A DNA stretch of 64,000 nt from Aestuariirhabdus haliotis (lineage in GTDB: Bacteria; Pseudomonadota; Gammaproteobacteria; Pseudomonadales; Aestuariirhabdaceae): the NCBI RefSeq assembly GCF_023509475.1, contig NZ_JAKSDZ010000001.1:124001-188000 (forward strand), read 5' to 3'. A program made the position numbers and the translations under genes. Under the pieces are notes generated by a model. The model was given only the letters and a program-made list of their open reading frames with translations. It ran no database searches and had not been told where the DNA came from. Shown here piece after piece: positions 52,474-61,347 of the stretch (position 1 is its first letter; each line of letters begins with the position of its first letter).

Positions 52474-53577
52474 TCAGTCGATCAAACCAAACTGGTCGCG
52501 CAGAATCTCGATAATTTCTGCCTTTGGATTATCCGCTAACACCAGCTTTTTACCGGTAATCTTTTCGGCAATATCCAGATACGTTCTGGAGACCTCCATC
52601 AGCACCGACTCCGGCAAGGCATTATCCTTCGCTAACGCCTGGCGTTCGTCCATGCGACTTTTGTTAAGCAGAATATCGGGGTCGGGGAAGTGGTTCAGCA
52701 GCAACTGGCGGAAACCCTCCTTGGAGTTTTCCACAACCTTGCCTTCGCGGTAGCTGGGACCATCCCAGATACGAGACGAATCGGGCGTACCGACCTCATC
52801 CATATAGATCAGCTTCTCCTGGCCCTTGGCATCGGTGACATAACCAAATTCAAATTTGGTATCCACAAACACCTGGTCGAGCTTGGCCAGCTCGTCGCTG
52901 ATAACATCGAAGCCTTCCTTGAGCAGCTTCTCGTAGCGGTCGATATCGTCGCTGCTAGTAAAATGAAAAGCGGCGAAGTTATCGTCGATATTGGCACGGG
53001 TAATGTTGACGTCATCCACCTCGGGCACGCCGAGAATGCCCTTCAGGATGCCTTTGGTCGAGGGGGTAATCAGCAGTTCGGGCAACTTCTGGTCTTTTTC
53101 CAGACCTTCGGCGATCTGGATACCGCAGAACTCCCGCTCACCCTTGGTGTACGCACGCCACATGGAGCCCGTGATGTATTGACGGCAGATCGCTTCGATC
53201 ATCACCGGGCGGGCTTTCTGCACAATCCAGACAAAAGGATGGGGAATCTCGAGAATATGGCTATCGGCCAGGCCCTGCTCGCGAAACAGCTTGAACCAAT
53301 GATTTGAGATCGCATTCAGCGCCGCACCCTTACCGGGCACCCCGTTCATACCGCCTTCACCGTGCCAGATACAGTCGAACGCCGAAATACGATCACTGAT
53401 CACCATTATGGCCAGTGGCGCATCAGCCGCTACATCATAGCCACGTTCACGGATCAGGCGCTGGCTATCGGCGTCGGTCAACCAGTAGACGGAGCGGACT
53501 TTACCGCTGTGGACAGGCCTCTGGGTGCGAATTGGCAGATCGTTATTAACCGCCAGTACTTTATCGGCAAGGCTCAT
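52474..53577 (-). CDS. purC: Phosphoribosylaminoimidazole-succinocarboxamide synthase PurC
   Basis: Forms SAICAR from CAIR and aspartate in purine synthesis. At 367 residues it is the long form found in several gammaproteobacteria (such as Vibrio), not the 237-residue E. coli form. Motifs: [10 protein letters not shown] at the N-terminus, [25 protein letters not shown] (seen as ISDRISAFD and GVPGKG), [11 protein letters not shown], and [12 protein letters not shown]. Upstream sequence contains a pair of direct repeats. Confidence 0.95.
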   Translation of the reverse strand: MSLADKVLAVNNDLPIRTQRPVHSGKVRSVYWLTDADSQRLIRERGYDVAADAPLAIMVISDRISAFDCIWHGEGGMNGVPGKGAALNAISNHWFKLFREQGLADSHILEIPHPFVWIVQKARPVMIEAICRQYITGSMWRAYTKGEREFCGIQIAEGLEKDQKLPELLITPSTKGILKGILGVPEVDDVNITRANIDDNFAAFHFTSSDDIDRYEKLLKEGFDVISDELAKLDQVFVDTKFEFGYVTDAKGQEKLIYMDEVGTPDSSRIWDGPSYREGKVVENSKEGFRQLLLNHFPDPDILLNKSRMDERQALAKDNALPESVLMEVSRTYLDIAEKITGKKLVLADNPKAEIIEILRDQFGLID

Positions 53578-53631
53578 GGAACGGGTCCTGTACGAAAGGT
53601 TCGTTGCTCAAATTCCCGGCGGATATTACCC

Positions 53632-53663
53632 TTCACGCCGACTCACGTCCACGTTCACGCCGA
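53632..53663. repeat. 10-bp direct repeat pair spaced 22 bp
   Basis: TTCACGCCGA occurs at 53632-53641 and 53654-53663. The 22-base period puts both copies on one face of the helix. It lies between the divergent purC and the small gene at 53759 and does not resemble a PurR box. Confidence 0.55.
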
Positions 53664-53758
53664 AAAGACGCTTCGCAACAGCCCCCTGCTAGCCAACACC
53701 CCAATTCCTTTCGACCCGCTTTTTTCTTACACTGGGCCACCCAACGCAGGAGCTATCC

Positions 53759-54046
53759 GTGATTCGTCTGTCCAAACAGCTGGTGCTGCTACAAAATCAG
53801 AAAGAGCTTAATCAAGCTGGTATTAATCCCACCCGATCTGAAGAACTGATCGCTGAATATGGCGGTGACGGCAATATCGACTGGGCATTTGACCGCGGCT
53901 TCTGGGACGAAACGGCGGGTAAACTGACCTTGCTCTATCAGGATACCAAGGACACCGCCAACGAGGAGCGCTGCCTGACCCTGCGCCTGGAACGAACCGG
54001 CAAAAAAGCATACCGTGTCACCAACGCGCACCGGGCTCAAACCTGA
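53759..54046 (+). CDS. Hypothetical small protein
   Basis: A 95-residue soluble protein I do not recognise. It has an N-terminal helical stretch (LSKQLVLLQNQKELNQAG), then a charged region with GNIDWAFDRGFW, and a short basic tail. There is no signal peptide. The GTG start has AGGAG 6-7 bases upstream, which supports it as real. A 6-bp inverted repeat GGCTCA-AACC-TGAGCC (54034-54049) overlaps its stop codon. It is divergent from purC. Confidence 0.6.
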   Translation: MIRLSKQLVLLQNQKELNQAGINPTRSEELIAEYGGDGNIDWAFDRGFWDETAGKLTLLYQDTKDTANEERCLTLRLERTGKKAYRVTNAHRAQT

Positions 54047-54141
54047 GCCTTCGTCTCTATCGCTTTATTGTGTTGTTTGCCTTTTGATAGCATGTTACTA
54101 GTGATTGCCCCTCTTAAACTTCCCCCATAACCTTTACATCC

Positions 54142-54158
54142 TGACAAGTCGCTTGTCA
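54142..54158. promoter_or_regulatory. 17-bp palindrome before the DUF3313 lipoprotein gene
   Basis: TGACAAG-TCG-CTTGTCA is a perfect 7-bp inverted repeat with a 3-base centre, immediately before the AAGGAG ribosome site (54162-54167) of the gene starting at 54174. It could be an operator or an mRNA hairpin controlling translation. Confidence 0.55.
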
Positions 54159-54173
54159 TACAAGGAGTTATTG

Positions 54174-54851
54174 ATGTCATTGATCAAAAACGGGCTGCTT
54201 ATCGCATGCTTTTCGTTACTACTGGGCTGTGCTGCTCAATCACCGGTTACTAAAGAAAACTATTCAGGGTTTATGAGTGATGAACAGTACAGTCAGCTTC
54301 AACAGGTTAAGCTGGATAATGGTAATACTGTTATGCGCTGGATCAGCCCTGAACTAGGCAATGCGCAATACAGTAAAGTGCTGATCGAACCCGTTGCTTT
54401 CCATCCTCAGCCGAAGGCAACCGAGCAGGTCAGCCAAAAAACTCTCTCCGCTTTGCAATCACTTTTGACCGACCACATCACCAAGCAGCTCAAGCAAAGT
54501 CTGCCAGTTGCCGACCAGCCGGCTCCCGATGTATTGAAACTCGAAATCGTTATTACCGGCGTTAATATCTCAAATGAGCCTTTGGCCGCTTACCAATACA
54601 TTCCCGTAGCGCTGATCGCTAGCGGAGTTAACCAGGCAGCCGGAGGTCGTGATCAGGCCGTCAACCTGTTTGCAGAAGCCAAGGTCTCCGACAGTGTTAA
54701 TGGCACCCTGATGGCTTCAGGAGTTCGCAGCATTACTGGAGAATCTCTGGAAAATTCCACAGAAAAGCTGCAAGCCAATGATCTTGACGAAGGTTTTGCG
54801 CTCGCCAGTGATGATCTGACAGATGCTCTTGCCAAACTGCTTAACCAGTAA
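54174..54851 (+). CDS. DUF3313 lipoprotein
   Basis: A 225-residue lipoprotein precursor with lipobox SLLLGC (Cys19). The mature protein matches DUF3313: YSGFMSDEQYSQLQ near the start, then WISPELGNAQYSKVLIEPV, and a C-terminal helix. DUF3313 proteins are outer-membrane-associated and of unknown function. The ATG at 54174 gives a proper lipobox and follows AAGGAG; the longer frame from 54105 does not. A palindrome lies at the ribosome site. Confidence 0.85.
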   Translation: MSLIKNGLLIACFSLLLGCAAQSPVTKENYSGFMSDEQYSQLQQVKLDNGNTVMRWISPELGNAQYSKVLIEPVAFHPQPKATEQVSQKTLSALQSLLTDHITKQLKQSLPVADQPAPDVLKLEIVITGVNISNEPLAAYQYIPVALIASGVNQAAGGRDQAVNLFAEAKVSDSVNGTLMASGVRSITGESLENSTEKLQANDLDEGFALASDDLTDALAKLLNQ

Positions 54852-54875
54852 TCCCTAAGAGCAGCTAAGGTCCGA

Positions 54876-54911
54876 GTCTGGCGAAGGCAACCGCTGAAGT
54901 CTTCGCCAGAC
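54876..54911. repeat. 11-bp inverted repeat downstream of the DUF3313 gene
   Basis: GTCTGGCGAAG (54876-54886) pairs perfectly with CTTCGCCAGAC (54901-54911) around a 14-base loop, 24 bases after the stop codon. No T-run follows. The remaining gap to 55112 shows no gene. Confidence 0.6.
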
Positions 54912-55112
54912 GCACATATTGGCTCCTGCAACCGCTACTTCGACTCACCGGTCTGCAACACTTCCCACATATTCATTTGCCTGAAGCCCCCTCAGAACTC
55001 CAGCCAAGTTAACCAGAACACCTTCCATTTACAGCAGCGGCTCGATTGCCCATAATCGCCATCGATTCTCTGAGTGAGGCCCCCTGCCCCACTCGCCGTA
55101 TTGGGTCTGTTT

Positions 55113-55796
55113 ATGCCGCCATCTTCATTCTGGCTCTGTTTGCTGCTGGCTGTTGCCTGCTCTCACTTAAGCGCCGCAACCAACTTTAGCAGCGCCAAGA
55201 AGCAAGCCCGGGAGATCTACGCCGATAACCCCAACAGTTTCTACTGCAACTGCCGCTATCGCAGTCAGCAGAAAAAGCTGATTCCGGATCTTGACGACTG
55301 TGGTTATGAGGTTCGCAAACAACCCAAGCGAGCCGAGCGCATCGAATGGGAGCACGTAGTCCCCGCCTGGGCACTTGGCCATCAACGGCAGTGCTGGCAA
55401 AACGGTGGCCGCAAGGCCTGCCGGAAGGATGCTGAATTTCGCCAAATGGAAGCAGACTTGCATAATCTGGTGCCGGCTATCGGCGAGATTAATGGCGACC
55501 GCTCCAACTACCGCTTTTCATTGCTGGGCAAGCGGCCGAAGCTGTATGGCGCCTGTGATTTCAAGGTCGATTTCAAAGCCCGAAAAGCCGAACCGCCGGA
55601 ATCCGTGCGAGGCGAAATTGCCCGAATCTATCTCTATATGCACGAGAAATACGGGCTCTCTATGAGCGACGCCCAGCAGCGTCTGTTACTCGACTGGCAC
55701 CGACGTTATCCGGTCAATGACTGGGAGCGCACGCGCAATCAGCGCGTACAAGCGATGCAGGGTGACAGCAATCACTGGGTGGAATTGTTGCCATAG
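55113..55796 (+). CDS. Secreted endonuclease I (EndA/Dns family)
   Basis: A 227-residue secreted DNase of the Endonuclease I family. The N-terminus is a signal peptide ([21 protein letters not shown]). The metal-dependent active-site motif is EWEHVVPAW followed downstream by [21 protein letters not shown]. The cysteine-rich FYCNCRY and [12 protein letters not shown] segments fit its disulphides. The ATG at 55113 is favoured for the signal peptide; a GTG 39 bases upstream is possible. Such enzymes degrade extracellular or periplasmic DNA. It ends 12 bases before a terminator. Confidence 0.87.
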   Translation: MPPSSFWLCLLLAVACSHLSAATNFSSAKKQAREIYADNPNSFYCNCRYRSQQKKLIPDLDDCGYEVRKQPKRAERIEWEHVVPAWALGHQRQCWQNGGRKACRKDAEFRQMEADLHNLVPAIGEINGDRSNYRFSLLGKRPKLYGACDFKVDFKARKAEPPESVRGEIARIYLYMHEKYGLSMSDAQQRLLLDWHRRYPVNDWERTRNQRVQAMQGDSNHWVELLP

Positions 55797-55808
55797 CAAT
55801 GTATGTAA

Positions 55809-55846
55809 AAAGGGCAACAACACAAGGGGTAAGGTTGTTGCCCTTT
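55809..55846. terminator. Intrinsic terminator between endonuclease and alcohol dehydrogenase genes
   Basis: AAAGGGCAACAAC and GTTGTTGCCCTTT form a perfect 13-bp stem with a 12-base loop, flanked by AT-rich sequence. It separates convergent genes and can work in both directions. Confidence 0.8.
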
Positions 55847-55949
55847 ATATCGCGCTTTTGGAATAGCGCTTTACTGTTCCATCGACACCGTCTGAGGCCA
55901 AATCACCCCTTGGAGTTCGAGGGTGATTCGTTCCCTAACCTGAGCGAGC

Positions 55950-57107
55950 CTAGAGCGCCGTTTGCAAAATCTTACGGCTGATGGCGAGATCGATATCCCG
56001 ATTTTCTCCCAGAGCCAGCATCCGATGCTTTTCCAGGTTCTCCACCAGGGTATCAATATCGGAGGATCCCAGATCCACTTCGGACAGTCGTACCGGCACC
56101 GCCATGCGACGGAAGAAATCTTCCGTATTGGCAATCGCCTGATCGATTCGCTCCGATTCACTGCCCTGACGAATATCCCAGACCCGCTCGGCGTATTGCA
56201 GCAATTTTTCCCTCTTCTGCTCCCGGCGCTCTTTCATCACTGCGGGTAACACGATGGACAAACTGCGCGCATGATCGACGCCATAGGCACCGGTCATCTC
56301 ATGACCGATCATATGAGTGGCCCAATCCTGAGGCACACCCGCACCGATCAGACCGTTAAGCGCCAACGACGCCGCCCACATAATATTGCTACGCACCTCA
56401 AGGTCGTCGCGAGTCTCGGCCGCCAGGGCCTTGGGACCCTCCTCGATCAGGGTCAGCAGCAAACCTTCAGAGAAACGATCCTGCACCTTACCATTCACCG
56501 GCACCGTCAGGTACTGCTCCATGGTATGAACAAAGGCATCCACCACGCCATTGCTAATCTGGCGATCGGACAACGTCAGGGTAACCTTGGGATCAAGCAC
56601 CGCAAACAAAGGGCGCACCAATGGGCTGGCGAAAGACAGCTTGTTGCCAGCACGGGTGATGACGCCTCCGGTATTGGACTCCGATCCCGTCGCGGGCAGG
56701 GTTAATACCGCGCCTAACGGCAATGCCTGAGCCACAGGTTTGCGCTTAATGATAATGTCCCAGGGATCATCCCCCTCAAACAGGGCCGCTGCGGCAATAA
56801 ACTTGCTGCCATCGATCACCGAGCCGCCGCCAACGGCCAGCAGGTAATCAATCTGGTGTCGCTCGATCACCTCCAAAGCTGCCATCAGGGTTTCGTAACG
56901 GGGGTTGGGCTCGATACCGCTGAACTCGAACCAGCTGTGCTCGGCCAGGGCATCGCTCACCTGCTGGTAAACACCGTTTTGTTTGATCGACCCGCCACCG
57001 TAGGTCACCAGCACCCTGGCATCTTTGGGAATCTCATCCCGAATGGCCTGTATTTGCTCTTCACCGAAATGGATCCGAGTCGGGTTATGAAAGGTAAAAT
57101 TCAGCAT
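55950..57107 (-). CDS. Iron-containing alcohol dehydrogenase, YqhD-like
   Basis: A 385-residue group III alcohol dehydrogenase. The start MLNFTFHNPTRIHFG and VTYGGGSIKQNGVY followed by LLAVGGGSVIDGSKFIA are characteristic of NADPH-linked YqhD/BdhA enzymes. Metal ligands include Asp in DAFVHTMEQYL and His in DWATHMIGHEMTGAYGVDHARSLS (split here as DWATHMIGHEM and VDHARSL). YqhD-type enzymes reduce short aldehydes and help detoxify them. It follows a DJ-1-like gene, with a LysR regulator divergent from both, so a carbonyl-stress operon is plausible. Confidence 0.9.
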   Translation of the reverse strand: MLNFTFHNPTRIHFGEEQIQAIRDEIPKDARVLVTYGGGSIKQNGVYQQVSDALAEHSWFEFSGIEPNPRYETLMAALEVIERHQIDYLLAVGGGSVIDGSKFIAAAALFEGDDPWDIIIKRKPVAQALPLGAVLTLPATGSESNTGGVITRAGNKLSFASPLVRPLFAVLDPKVTLTLSDRQISNGVVDAFVHTMEQYLTVPVNGKVQDRFSEGLLLTLIEEGPKALAAETRDDLEVRSNIMWAASLALNGLIGAGVPQDWATHMIGHEMTGAYGVDHARSLSIVLPAVMKERREQKREKLLQYAERVWDIRQGSESERIDQAIANTEDFFRRMAVPVRLSEVDLGSSDIDTLVENLEKHRMLALGENRDIDLAISRKILQTAL

Positions 57108-57174
57108 ACAGCATCCTTTTTAAGGCCCCTCAGGGCTTTATTCACAGGGTAGTAAGCACCCAAAGTCTCTGTTT

Positions 57175-57864
57175 CTAGGCCGACAAATGAGCTAACAGTT
57201 TTTGCGCCACCAGCTCGGATGAAGCCGGGTTTTGACCGGTGATCATTAAGCCGTCCTGAATCGCAAAGGGGTGCCAATCCGCTGCACATTGGTAATCCGC
57301 CTGGCGCTCCTTGAGCGCATCTTCCAGCAGGAAAGGCACCACCTCGGTCAGCTCAACAGCGGCTTCTTCGGAATTACTGAAACCCGTTACCGCACGGTTT
57401 TTGACCAGCAGATCGCCGCCAGACTGCTTCACATTGAGCAATGCCGCCGTGGCGTGACAAACCGCCGAGACCGGCTTATTGCTGTCAACAAAGGCTTCCA
57501 GCAAAGCGATCGATTGAGGATTATCGGTCAGGTCCCACAAGGGTCCGTGGCCACCAGGATAAAACACCGCATCGAAGTCATCAGCATTAACCTGGGCCAG
57601 TGGCAGGGTATTGGCCAGCGCCTGTTGTCCCGCCTTATCTGAAGCAAAACGACGGGTGGCATCGGTCTGGAAATCGTCCAGTTCACTCTTGGGATCGATG
57701 GGGGGCTGACCACCCGACGGGGATGCCAGGATTACTTCCGCACCCGCATCCAGAAAGACGTAATAGGGCGCCGCGAACTCCTCCACCCAGAAACCGGTTT
57801 TTTCACCACTGTTGCCGAGTTGGTCGTGGGAGGTAAGTACCATCAATACCTTGGCATTAGACAT
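57175..57864 (-). CDS. DJ-1/PfpI family protein (Hsp31-like)
   Basis: A 229-residue class I amidotransferase-like protein. It has the nucleophile elbow SAVCHATAAL with Cys, preceded by FYPGGHGPLWDL, and the substrate-loop GEKTGFWVEEFA, which is typical of the glyoxalase III/Hsp31 group and small DJ-1 relatives. Glyoxal or protein repair activity is likely but not proven. The ATG at 57864 has AGGAG seven bases upstream. It precedes the YqhD-like gene and is divergent from a LysR gene. Confidence 0.87.
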   Translation of the reverse strand: MSNAKVLMVLTSHDQLGNSGEKTGFWVEEFAAPYYVFLDAGAEVILASPSGGQPPIDPKSELDDFQTDATRRFASDKAGQQALANTLPLAQVNADDFDAVFYPGGHGPLWDLTDNPQSIALLEAFVDSNKPVSAVCHATAALLNVKQSGGDLLVKNRAVTGFSNSEEAAVELTEVVPFLLEDALKERQADYQCAADWHPFAIQDGLMITGQNPASSELVAQKLLAHLSA

Positions 57865-58001
57865 TTGTATCTCCTGATCTTGCCGATCGTCATTGTAGGG
57901 GCGAATTGAATGGGCTGATTGTAAGCGCATGCCGCGCTGACAGGTTTTGGACAATATAGGGGGACAAAGGTCTCTCAACAATGCAGAGAAACCTGACTTT
58001 A

Positions 58002-58026
58002 TTGATTTAAAAATTTATACAATCAA
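58002..58026. promoter_or_regulatory. Candidate LysR operator
   Basis: TTGATT (58002-58007) and AATCAA (58021-58026) form a perfect inverted repeat with a 13-base AT-rich centre, containing the T-N11-A core expected for LysR proteins. It sits between the divergent DJ-1-like and LysR genes, about 69 bases before the regulator start. Confidence 0.6.
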
Positions 58027-58094
58027 GCGCAATTAATATCTAATGTTTTATTTTTAACGCAAAGTGGCGTTGTCGTTCTACAAGGAGAAGCTCG

Positions 58095-59006
58095 GTGGAT
58101 ACCCCCTTCGAACAATTGAAGAGTATGGTTGTGTTTGCCCAGATTGTTGAACAGGGCAGCCTGTCGGCGGCGGCCAAACAGGTCGGTGTTTCCCGAGCGG
58201 TGGTCAGCTACCACCTTAAGAAGCTCGAAACCCAACTGGGGCTCAAGCTACTGAACCGCTCGACCCGCAGCTTTACCCTGACGGAAGCCGGGCAGGAGTA
58301 TTATGTTCGTTGTCGTAACATCACCGAGCAGGCAGAAGCAGCCAACCGGGATATCGAAAACCTGAAACAGGAACCCGAAGGCCTGCTGAAGATAACCTGC
58401 CCGGTCAATATTGGCCTGCAAACCATTGTGCCGGCACTCAACCGATTCCATCGCCTGTACCCGAAAATCGCTCTTGATGTCATGCTCACCGACGAAGTGG
58501 TCAATATCATTCAGGAGGGTATCGATCTGGCCATTCGTGGTGCCCCACTACCCAGCTCTGGCTTGCAGGCCACTCGACTTTCAACCCTGCCAACCTGCCT
58601 GTGCGCTTCTCCGGAATATTTCCAGCAGCACCCCCGCCCGACCACACCGGCGCAGTTGAGCCGCCACAATTGGGTGATCTACAAACTCACCAACGACACT
58701 CTGGAACTCAGCAAGGGGTCGCGGCGCTACAGTGTCAGAATGAATGGCAGCATCAGTACCAATAACGCCGCCGCTCGCACCGCCTTTGTCGAGGGCGGCC
58801 ACGGTCTGGGGCGCATACCGCTGTACGATGCCATGCCCCGCATCAAGCAAGGCACGCTGGAGCCGGTTCTGGAGGACTATGATTTGCCGGCCATCGATAT
58901 CTATGGCGTGTTTCCACCCGGTGGTAGCCAGGCCAAGAAGCTGCGCCTGCTGATCGACTACCTGAAAGATGATTTCGCCCAGAGCCAGCTTCGGGTGAGC
59001 GAATAA
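58095..59006 (+). CDS. LysR family transcriptional regulator
   Basis: A 303-residue LysR protein with an N-terminal HTH (SLSAAAKQVGVSRAVVSYHL, about residues 22-41) and a periplasmic-binding-like effector domain. The branch resembles the YhjC/AaeR group that frequently regulates carbonyl or aromatic stress genes. The start is GTG with AAGGAG seven bases upstream. It is divergent from the DJ-1-like and YqhD-like genes, and an inverted repeat lies between them. It ends 9 bases from the convergent acyl-CoA synthetase. Confidence 0.88.
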   Translation: MDTPFEQLKSMVVFAQIVEQGSLSAAAKQVGVSRAVVSYHLKKLETQLGLKLLNRSTRSFTLTEAGQEYYVRCRNITEQAEAANRDIENLKQEPEGLLKITCPVNIGLQTIVPALNRFHRLYPKIALDVMLTDEVVNIIQEGIDLAIRGAPLPSSGLQATRLSTLPTCLCASPEYFQQHPRPTTPAQLSRHNWVIYKLTNDTLELSKGSRRYSVRMNGSISTNNAAARTAFVEGGHGLGRIPLYDAMPRIKQGTLEPVLEDYDLPAIDIYGVFPPGGSQAKKLRLLIDYLKDDFAQSQLRVSE

Positions 59007-59015
59007 GCCTTCCGC

Positions 59016-60656
59016 TTACTCCTGGTTTTGTCGCAACTGCCGACGAATAATCTTGCCGGTGGTGGTCATCGGCAGTTCGTTGACAAATTCGATCTGGCGC
59101 GGGTATTCGTGGGCGGCAAGGCGGCTTTTAACCCGCTGTTGCAGCGCCTCCACCAGCTGATCGCTGGGTTCAACACCCTCCTGCAAAATAATAAAGGCCT
59201 TCACAATCTGGGTTCTCACCGGGTCTGCAATACCGACTACCGCCGCCATTTTTACCGCGTCATGGCCCAACAGACAGTTTTCGATCTCCCCGGGACCAAA
59301 CCGGTAACCCGCGCTGGTGATCAGGTCATCATCCCGTGCCTGGAAATAGAGATAGCCCTCATCGTCTTGCCAGGCCAGGTCACCGGTCAGCATCCAGTCA
59401 CCGACAAAACGGTCACGGGTTGCCTGGTCATTATCCCAGTATTTGAGAAACATCACCGGATCGGGTCGGTGTACGGCAATGTTACCCACCTCGCCTGTTG
59501 GCAACGGTTGTCCGTCGGGTGCGATCACCGCCAGCTCGTGACCCGCGACGGGACGCCCCATAGATCCCGGTTTTGCCGGCATGATGGCGGTGCAATTGGA
59601 GACGATCATATTGCATTCGGTCTGGCCGTAAAATTCGTTGATGCTGACCCCCAACTGGTCTTTAGCCCAGTCGAGGAGTTCACTGCCCAGGGGCTCACCG
59701 CCGCTGGCAATGGTGCGCAGTTTTAACGACCAGCGCTCGGCAATGTTCTCCACCGTGCGCATCAGCTTTAAGGCGGTGGGGGGCATAAACAGATTCCTGA
59801 TCTGCAGCGATTCGATCAAATCCAGCGCCGCTTCGGCATCGAAGCGTTCCGCCCGGTAAGACACCACCGTCACCCCGTGATGCAGGGCCGGCATCAGCAC
59901 ATCGTAGAGGCCACCGATCCAGGCCCAGTCGGCCGGCGTCCAGATACGATCATCGGGCTGGGGTAACAGATCGTGTGACAGCTCAACCCCGGGCAGATGC
60001 CCCAGCAGCACGCGATGACCGTGGAGCGCGCCCTTGGGCTGCCCCGTGGTACCCGAGGTGTAGATAATCAGGGCCGGAGTATCAGGGGTGGTGCTAACGG
60101 GGGTAAAGGCATCACTCTGACCTGCACAACCGACCTCATAATCGACCCATCCCGACTGGGTCTGGAGCGCTTTTCCCTCTGCATCGATCACCAGAATATG
60201 CATAAGATCAGGTAATTGATCGCGAATCGGCTGCAGTTTTTCAGCCCCGCTGCGATCGGTAATCACCACGCGCGCGCCGCAATTCGCCAGCCGGTAACTG
60301 AGCGCATCCCGTTCGAACAAACTGAACAGGGGCACCGCGATAGCTGCCATTTTGTAGATGGCGATATGGCTGCTGGCGGTTTCCGGGCACTGACCCAGCA
60401 GCACCGCAACCCGATCCCCCGAAGTGATGTCCAGTTCGTTCAGTAAGTTGGCCAGACGATTGGAATCACGGCGCAATTGACCATAGGTAATCGGCTGCAC
60501 AGGACCCGTAGTCGGCTTATGCAGAATGGCAATGCGTTCGGGCTCGGATTCGGCCCAGCGATCGCAGACATCGACGCCGATGTTGTACTGTTCGGGCAGC
60601 TGCCAGCGAAAATTCTGACAGATGGAGGAGTAACTCTGGTTTGACGGAAATGGCAA
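59016..60656 (-). CDS. Acyl-CoA synthetase (AMP-forming, medium-chain/acetyl-CoA synthetase-like)
   Basis: A 546-residue ANL-superfamily enzyme that activates a carboxylic acid to its acyl-CoA through an acyl-adenylate. Motifs: P-loop YTSGTTGQPKGA near residues 198-209, EFYGQTECNMI, GDLAWQDDEGYLYFQARDDD (as GDLAWQDDEGY and FQARDDD) and the C-terminal GKIIRR with the catalytic lysine. It is closest to AcsM/ACSM-type medium-chain synthetases. The substrate cannot be fixed. It might feed acids from aldehyde or alcohol oxidation into beta-oxidation. Confidence 0.9.
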   Translation of the reverse strand: MPFPSNQSYSSICQNFRWQLPEQYNIGVDVCDRWAESEPERIAILHKPTTGPVQPITYGQLRRDSNRLANLLNELDITSGDRVAVLLGQCPETASSHIAIYKMAAIAVPLFSLFERDALSYRLANCGARVVITDRSGAEKLQPIRDQLPDLMHILVIDAEGKALQTQSGWVDYEVGCAGQSDAFTPVSTTPDTPALIIYTSGTTGQPKGALHGHRVLLGHLPGVELSHDLLPQPDDRIWTPADWAWIGGLYDVLMPALHHGVTVVSYRAERFDAEAALDLIESLQIRNLFMPPTALKLMRTVENIAERWSLKLRTIASGGEPLGSELLDWAKDQLGVSINEFYGQTECNMIVSNCTAIMPAKPGSMGRPVAGHELAVIAPDGQPLPTGEVGNIAVHRPDPVMFLKYWDNDQATRDRFVGDWMLTGDLAWQDDEGYLYFQARDDDLITSAGYRFGPGEIENCLLGHDAVKMAAVVGIADPVRTQIVKAFIILQEGVEPSDQLVEALQQRVKSRLAAHEYPRQIEFVNELPMTTTGKIIRRQLRQNQE

Positions 60657-60755
60657 CTTCGATCTCTCCCTGATAGCGATGGCGTCCAGACCAAAGAAGG
60701 TTAGCGAGACACCAGACGAAGGCTCAACCAGGCCTAAAGAGGTCGAAGGTTTCGA

Positions 60756-61229
60756 TCAGCTCGGCCGCTGACCCAGCAAATAACGGCCATCCTGATGAAA
60801 CTGAATCACCTCTTTACGACGCTTGCCCAGCAACAGAGGGCCGTCATCGAAGAAGAGAAAGTTCTTCCAGTGACGGCGAAACAGCGCCCATTGAGTCTCG
60901 ATAATGTCCCTATTGTTGTAACAGAAGTAAACCACGGTGTTGTCGGCCCAATCAATCGCTTGCAGCAGCTCTTCCGGCAGGTCGGGGTCATCGCTCTCCC
61001 AGCAGGGTTGCCATTCACCCTCTTCGCTCCAGACATCCTCACGGGCGGCCCAGTCATCACCGCCAAACTGCTCCGGGTGCTGGCTCTGGCTACTGATGTG
61101 CTGTTGCCAGAGTTGCAGGCTGCGTTCTTCGCCCAAAGGCTTCAGCTGCGCCAGTTCGGCTTCGGCCAGCGGCATATCCTGATGCCTGAAGATCCAGGCT
61201 TTGCGATAGTCGTCAAGAGAAATGGCCAT
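60756..61229 (-). CDS. DUF2947 family protein
   Basis: A 157-residue soluble protein rich in tryptophan and acidic residues. The N-terminus MAISLDDYRKAWIFRHQDMP and later YFCYNNRDIIETQWALFRRHWKNFLFFDDGP (as YFCYNNRDIIET and HWKNFLFFDDGP) match DUF2947, known from Vibrio and other gammaproteobacteria. The function is unknown. It stands alone between the acyl-CoA synthetase and the Ada-like gene. Confidence 0.8.
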   Translation of the reverse strand: MAISLDDYRKAWIFRHQDMPLAEAELAQLKPLGEERSLQLWQQHISSQSQHPEQFGGDDWAAREDVWSEEGEWQPCWESDDPDLPEELLQAIDWADNTVVYFCYNNRDIIETQWALFRRHWKNFLFFDDGPLLLGKRRKEVIQFHQDGRYLLGQRPS

Positions 61230-61347
61230 ATTGAATCCAGAGTCCGGGCAGGGAATGAAGGTCGAAGCCTAACACTCGAGCGCAAAAAAAGCTGCGCCGG
61301 GATGGGGTTCAACAGCGGCAGGACATTTGTGCCGCAGTGGTTAAGAT

